DNA of 9,329 nucleotides from Pseudomonadota bacterium (GTDB taxonomy: Bacteria; Desulfobacterota; Desulfobacteria; Desulfobacterales; C00003060): NCBI GenBank assembly GCA_015222985.1, contig JADFWI010000286.1, positions 1 to 9,329 of the forward strand, written 5' to 3'. A program made the translations under genes and the position numbers. This document shows positions 6,794 through 9,329 of this stretch, piece after piece (position 1 is the stretch's first letter; the number at the start of each line of letters is the position of its first letter). The notes beneath the pieces were generated by a model, which made no database searches, was not told the origin of the DNA, and saw nothing but the letters and a program-made list of their open reading frames with translations.

Positions 6794-6805
6794 TTCCTCA
6801 TTGCC
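6794..6805 (-). promoter_or_regulatory. gatB ribosome-binding region within a repeated word
   Basis: The plus-strand word TTCCTCATTGCC reads GGCAATGAGGAA on the minus strand and supplies the GAGGAA Shine-Dalgarno of gatB. Close copies lie at 7024-7035 (TTCCTCAATGCC), 7040-7051 (TTCCTCAGTCCC) and 9245-9256 (TTCCTCAATCCC), all outside genes. Confidence 0.5.
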
Positions 6806-6852
6806 AAACTAAAACTGTGTACACATCGAAATCGTGAGCACATGACAAGTAA

Positions 6853-6891
6853 ATGCCTAAAATGCCTAAAATGAGCTAAGATGCCTAAAAT
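6853..6891. repeat. Tandem 9-mer array ATGCCTAAA (left arm of inverted repeat)
   Basis: Copies of ATGCCTAAA lie at 6853-6861, 6862-6870 and 6881-6889, with a variant ATGAGCTAA at 6871-6879. The segment 6863-6891 matches the reverse complement of 7065-7093 at 27 of 29 positions. Nothing indicates coding. It lies in the gatB leader region. Confidence 0.7.
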
Positions 6892-6920
6892 TAAGGAACA
6901 AAGATATGGTCAGTCGTGAT

Positions 6921-6993
6921 GGTTTCGCAAGTGGTTGAGCCTTTCTGCGAAACCGTCAAAGTTGGACATAATCATTGGCAATTCAGAAATTGC
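6921..6993. other. Two hairpins between the acyl-CoA synthetase and gatB
   Basis: GGTTTCGCA at 6921-6929 pairs perfectly with TGCGAAACC at 6946-6954 (16-base loop). GCAATT at 6978-6983 pairs with AATTGC at 6988-6993 (4-base loop). Neither is followed by a T-run on the minus strand, so intrinsic termination is not supported. They could be leader or trailer RNA structure. Confidence 0.45.
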
Positions 6994-7059
6994 GGAATCA
7001 GACATAACCCCACAAGCTTTTGATTCCTCAATGCCCGAGTTCCTCAGTCCCTTCAACTT

Positions 7060-7096
7060 TAGGCATTTTAGGCACTTTAGCTCATTTTAGGCAATT
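7060..7096. repeat. Inverted 9-mer array overlapping the acyl-CoA synthetase stop codon
   Basis: On the minus strand this reads ATTGCCTAAA, ATGAGCTAA, AGTGCCTAAA, ATGCCTAAA, the inverted counterpart of the array at 6853-6891. The synthetase's last codons and TGA stop (7084-7082) lie inside the first units, so the final residues CLK are encoded by the repeat. Confidence 0.7.
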
Positions 7097-9058
7097 TTTC
7101 AGTTCAGGCCCTTGAATGTAATCGAGTGCTCCGGGATTTTCCACCGAGGCTAGATCTCCGGGGTCTTCTCCAGTATACTTCTTCCGAATGGCTTTTCTTA
7201 CAATTTTCATGGATCTCGTCCTGGGAAGATCGGGCACGATCTCAACGGCCCTGGGTCTGAGGTTTTTGCCCATCACGCTGGTCACATGCCGGGAGATTTC
7301 ATCCCTGAGTCTGTCAGAAGGCTCGTACTCATCCTTTAGAATCACAAAACAGACAATGTCAGAACCTTTCAGTTTGTCAGGCACGCCGATGACTGCAGAT
7401 TCCCTTATAGCCTTATGGTCCATGAGGGCAGACTCAATCTCTCCGGCCCCTGTGCGAACACCTGCCACATTGATGGTGTCGTCCGACCTGCCGTGGAGGG
7501 TGAGTTGTCCGTCCTTGTTCCTCTTTATGTAGTCTCCGTGGTACCAGACATCAGGATTAGCCTCCCATGAAAAATAAGTGTCAATGTAGCGTTGCCAGTC
7601 ACCAAGAAATCCCCTGGTCAGTGATGGCGCCGGTTTTAGGAGGACAAGGTGCCCCTTGCCCACACTGATCAGCTTGCCGTCATCGTCGGCGATCCCGATG
7701 GCCATGCCCAACCCGGGCATCCCAACAGAACAGGGTTTAAGCGGGGTAAGGGGGGAGGGAGAGACCAGACAGCCACACATCTCTGTTCCGCCGCTGATAT
7801 TTATGATGGGCGCGCGACCCTGCCCGATATTTTCAAAGACCCACATGTAACTTTCAGGATCAAAGGGCTCCCCTGTGGAGCCGAGAAATTTCAGAGAAGA
7901 CAGGTCATATTTTTTTATCCATTCCTCTCCTTTTGTTTTCAAGCTTCGACCGTAAGTGGGAGAAAGGCCCAGGTGCGTGAGCCTGTGGCGTGTGACCATG
8001 TCAAGGACCCTCTCGTGATTCGGATAGAGGGGATTCCCGTCATATATCAGGTAGCAACCTCCAAAATGCTGGACCCCTATGACTTGCCACGGTCCCATCA
8101 TCCAACCGATGTTCGTGATCCAGAAAAATCTGGCGTCAGGTTTCACGTCAAAGTGAAAACCGAGCTCCTTGACAACCTGCGCCAAGACGCCCCCAACGCG
8201 ATGGAGCGTTCCTTTTGGCTTGCCCGTGGTGCCGGACGAATAAAGAATCATGGCAAGGTCTTCGGCATCAAGGACAGCAGTTTCAAACTCTGAGGATTGC
8301 TTTGGCACCAGATCGTGCCACCATATGTCGCGGCCTTTCACCCAGGGGACTTTGTCGTCTTTCTGCCGCCTGACCACCACGACGTGACGGAGACTCGGTA
8401 CACCTTTGGCAGCTTTGTCACACGTTGCCTTAAGGGGAACGGTTTTTTTCTTGTAGAAACCCACATCTGCGGTCAGGAGAACCCTTGCCTTGGCGTCTGC
8501 CAGCCTCACACCCAGGGGTTTTGCCCCAAAACCTGAAAATATGGGAATGATGGGTGCCCCCAATTTCATGCAGGCCCAGAAGGCCACGACAAGCTCCGGG
8601 ATCATGGGCATATACAGACCAACCGCCACGCCTTTCTTCACACCCAGGGACTTGAGGGCATTGGCACACTGGTTGGCGGCCACATGAAGATCCAGGTAGG
8701 TCCATTTTTCCACCGTGCCGTCTTCGGCCTCCCAGATAAAAGCCAGGCGATTTTTTGCGCAAGGGTTCACGGCGTGGCGGTCCAGACAATTATGAGCAAT
8801 GCTGAGCTTGCCTCCCACAAACCAGCGCGCTCTCTCAAAGGATCTGGAACCGTCCAGATCCAGGACCGTGTCGTATTTCCTGTGCCAGTGGACGCCCAAA
8901 TAGTCCATGGCGGCGGGCCAGAACCATTTAATGTCCTTTACGGACTTCTGATACAGTTCTTTGTACGTCCTGATTCCCCATTGCTCCATGAAGCCCTTCA
9001 CATTGGACCCTTCAACATATTGCCTAGTAGGTTTCCAAATGATTTCTGACTCTTTCAT
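7082..9058 (-). CDS. AMP-forming acyl-CoA synthetase, acetyl-/acetoacetyl-CoA synthetase-like
   Basis: ANL-superfamily ligase of 658 residues, expected to form an acyl-AMP and then the CoA thioester of a short carboxylic acid. It has an ACAS-type N-terminal region (VKGFMEQWG ... ERARWFVGG) and the AMP-binding P-loop YSSGTTGKPKG at 273-283. The adenylate motif is ISGGTEMCG near 421-429, where acetyl-CoA synthetases have YWQTETG; acetoacetyl-CoA synthetases have a similar SGGTD. YHGDY, the hinge GRSDDTINVAGVRTG near 523-537 and the catalytic Lys618 in RTRSMKIVRK follow. The residue before the lysine is Met instead of the usual Gly. Start: ATG 9058 with GGAAGGAAGCT immediately upstream; a TTG at 9151 would add 31 unsupported residues. 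The substrate is not deducible. It is separated from gatB by 297 bases and probably has its own promoter. Confidence 0.88.
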   Translation of the reverse strand: MKESEIIWKPTRQYVEGSNVKGFMEQWGIRTYKELYQKSVKDIKWFWPAAMDYLGVHWHRKYDTVLDLDGSRSFERARWFVGGKLSIAHNCLDRHAVNPCAKNRLAFIWEAEDGTVEKWTYLDLHVAANQCANALKSLGVKKGVAVGLYMPMIPELVVAFWACMKLGAPIIPIFSGFGAKPLGVRLADAKARVLLTADVGFYKKKTVPLKATCDKAAKGVPSLRHVVVVRRQKDDKVPWVKGRDIWWHDLVPKQSSEFETAVLDAEDLAMILYSSGTTGKPKGTLHRVGGVLAQVVKELGFHFDVKPDARFFWITNIGWMMGPWQVIGVQHFGGCYLIYDGNPLYPNHERVLDMVTRHRLTHLGLSPTYGRSLKTKGEEWIKKYDLSSLKFLGSTGEPFDPESYMWVFENIGQGRAPIINISGGTEMCGCLVSPSPLTPLKPCSVGMPGLGMAIGIADDDGKLISVGKGHLVLLKPAPSLTRGFLGDWQRYIDTYFSWEANPDVWYHGDYIKRNKDGQLTLHGRSDDTINVAGVRTGAGEIESALMDHKAIRESAVIGVPDKLKGSDIVCFVILKDEYEPSDRLRDEISRHVTSVMGKNLRPRAVEIVPDLPRTRSMKIVRKAIRKKYTGEDPGDLASVENPGALDYIQGPELKNCLK

Positions 9059-9062
9059 AGCT

Positions 9063-9069
9063 TCCTTCC
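9063..9069 (-). promoter_or_regulatory. Shine-Dalgarno site deciding the synthetase start
   Basis: On the minus strand GGAAGGA lies 4 bases before ATG 9058. This is the best ribosome-binding site upstream of the conserved region and argues against the TTG start at 9151. Confidence 0.65.
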
Positions 9070-9151
9070 AGTCCGGATCATTCTGAATTTTCTTACCAGA
9101 TGTCCCCTGAAAAGGCAAACGGGACGGCAGGCTTTTCTTTTGACAAAGCAA

Positions 9152-9329
9152 GTGACGGAAGACTATAACCTAACCCGGACAGACCAGAACTAAGGAATTG
9201 CGAATTGGAGAAGTTAGGAATTGAATGGTGCCGCGTATTTCTAATTCCTCAATCCCTCGATTATTTCTCAGTATCGAAAAACGGTCTATCCCGAATATTT
9301 TCTGGCAGAAAAAACACGAATCTCGTTAA
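9152..9329. other. Non-coding upstream region with GGAATTG-type words
   Basis: No convincing gene is visible. AGGAATT occurs at 9193-9199 and 9216-9222, and its inverse AATTCCT at 9243-9249, so a 7-base stem could form. TTCCTCAATCCC at 9245-9256 is one of four copies of a window-wide 12-base word. On the minus strand this is the leader/promoter region of the acyl-CoA synthetase. I could not find a convincing -35/-10 pair. Confidence 0.5.

Noticed and set aside
6816..6825. TGTGTACACA palindrome as a gatB operator
   Set aside because: It is a perfect but short 10-base palindrome with no paired copy and no clear promoter elements at the right distance.
6921..6954. Intrinsic terminator for the acyl-CoA synthetase transcript
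   Set aside because: The stem is perfect, but no run of T follows it on the minus strand, and the loop is 16 bases.
6853..7096. CRISPR array or classic MITE
   Set aside because: The units are 9 bases and tandem, without spacers, so it is not CRISPR. The extra unit is outside the left arm and inside the right arm, and no target-site duplication was seen, so it does not look like a standard terminal-inverted-repeat element.
9059..9151. N-terminal extension of the acyl-CoA synthetase from a TTG at 9151
   Set aside because: ATG 9058 has an excellent Shine-Dalgarno immediately upstream, and the conserved region starts after it. The extension is basic, low in conservation signals and needs a rarer start codon.

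Overview
The window looks like a chromosomal segment of a strictly anaerobic bacterium, most likely a sulfate reducer or relative in the Desulfobacterota (former Deltaproteobacteria). This is inferred from three things: an oxygen-sensitive class III ribonucleotide reductase with its own redoxin and radical-SAM activase, the general protein flavour, and GC-rich palindromes plus short-word repeats between genes. No rRNA, tRNA, CRISPR array, transposase or phage gene was seen. Six of the seven genes lie on the minus strand.

Layout from left to right. (1) Positions 1-3121, minus strand: a compact nrdD - small redoxin - nrdG operon for anaerobic deoxyribonucleotide synthesis. The activase gene runs off the left edge. 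A dedicated redoxin next to a NrdD with a CC pair points to a redoxin-reduced (NrdD2/NrdD3-like) enzyme rather than a formate-oxidising one. (2) Positions 3122-3425: divergent intergenic region with a GC-rich palindromic repeat, a dyad resembling an NrdR box, and a good sigma70-like promoter facing right. (3) Positions 3426-4331, plus strand: an outer-membrane beta-barrel protein of the SphA / 'MetA-pathway of phenol degradation' family. It ends convergently, overlapping mtnA by 23 bases. (4) Positions 4309-6785, minus strand: gatB and mtnA, translationally coupled by a GTGA overlap. (5) Positions 6786-7081: intergenic region with tandem 9-mers, an inverted copy of them, and two hairpins. (6) Positions 7082-9058, minus strand: an AMP-forming acyl-CoA synthetase combining acetyl-CoA-synthetase and acetoacetyl-CoA-synthetase-like motifs. 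(7) Positions 9059-9329: non-coding upstream region with more short-word repeats.

Functionally, the window is mainly housekeeping: dNTP supply without oxygen, Asn/Gln-tRNA transamidation, one step of methylthioadenosine salvage, carboxylic-acid activation and an outer-membrane channel. The most unusual signal is at the gene boundaries. Several are built from short repeated words (TAATGAC, ATGCCTAAA, TTCCTCANTSCC). These supply a stop codon, a start codon or a Shine-Dalgarno sequence to neighbouring genes, and at nrdD a GC palindrome appears to lie inside the N-terminal coding region. I saw no clearly new multi-gene system.
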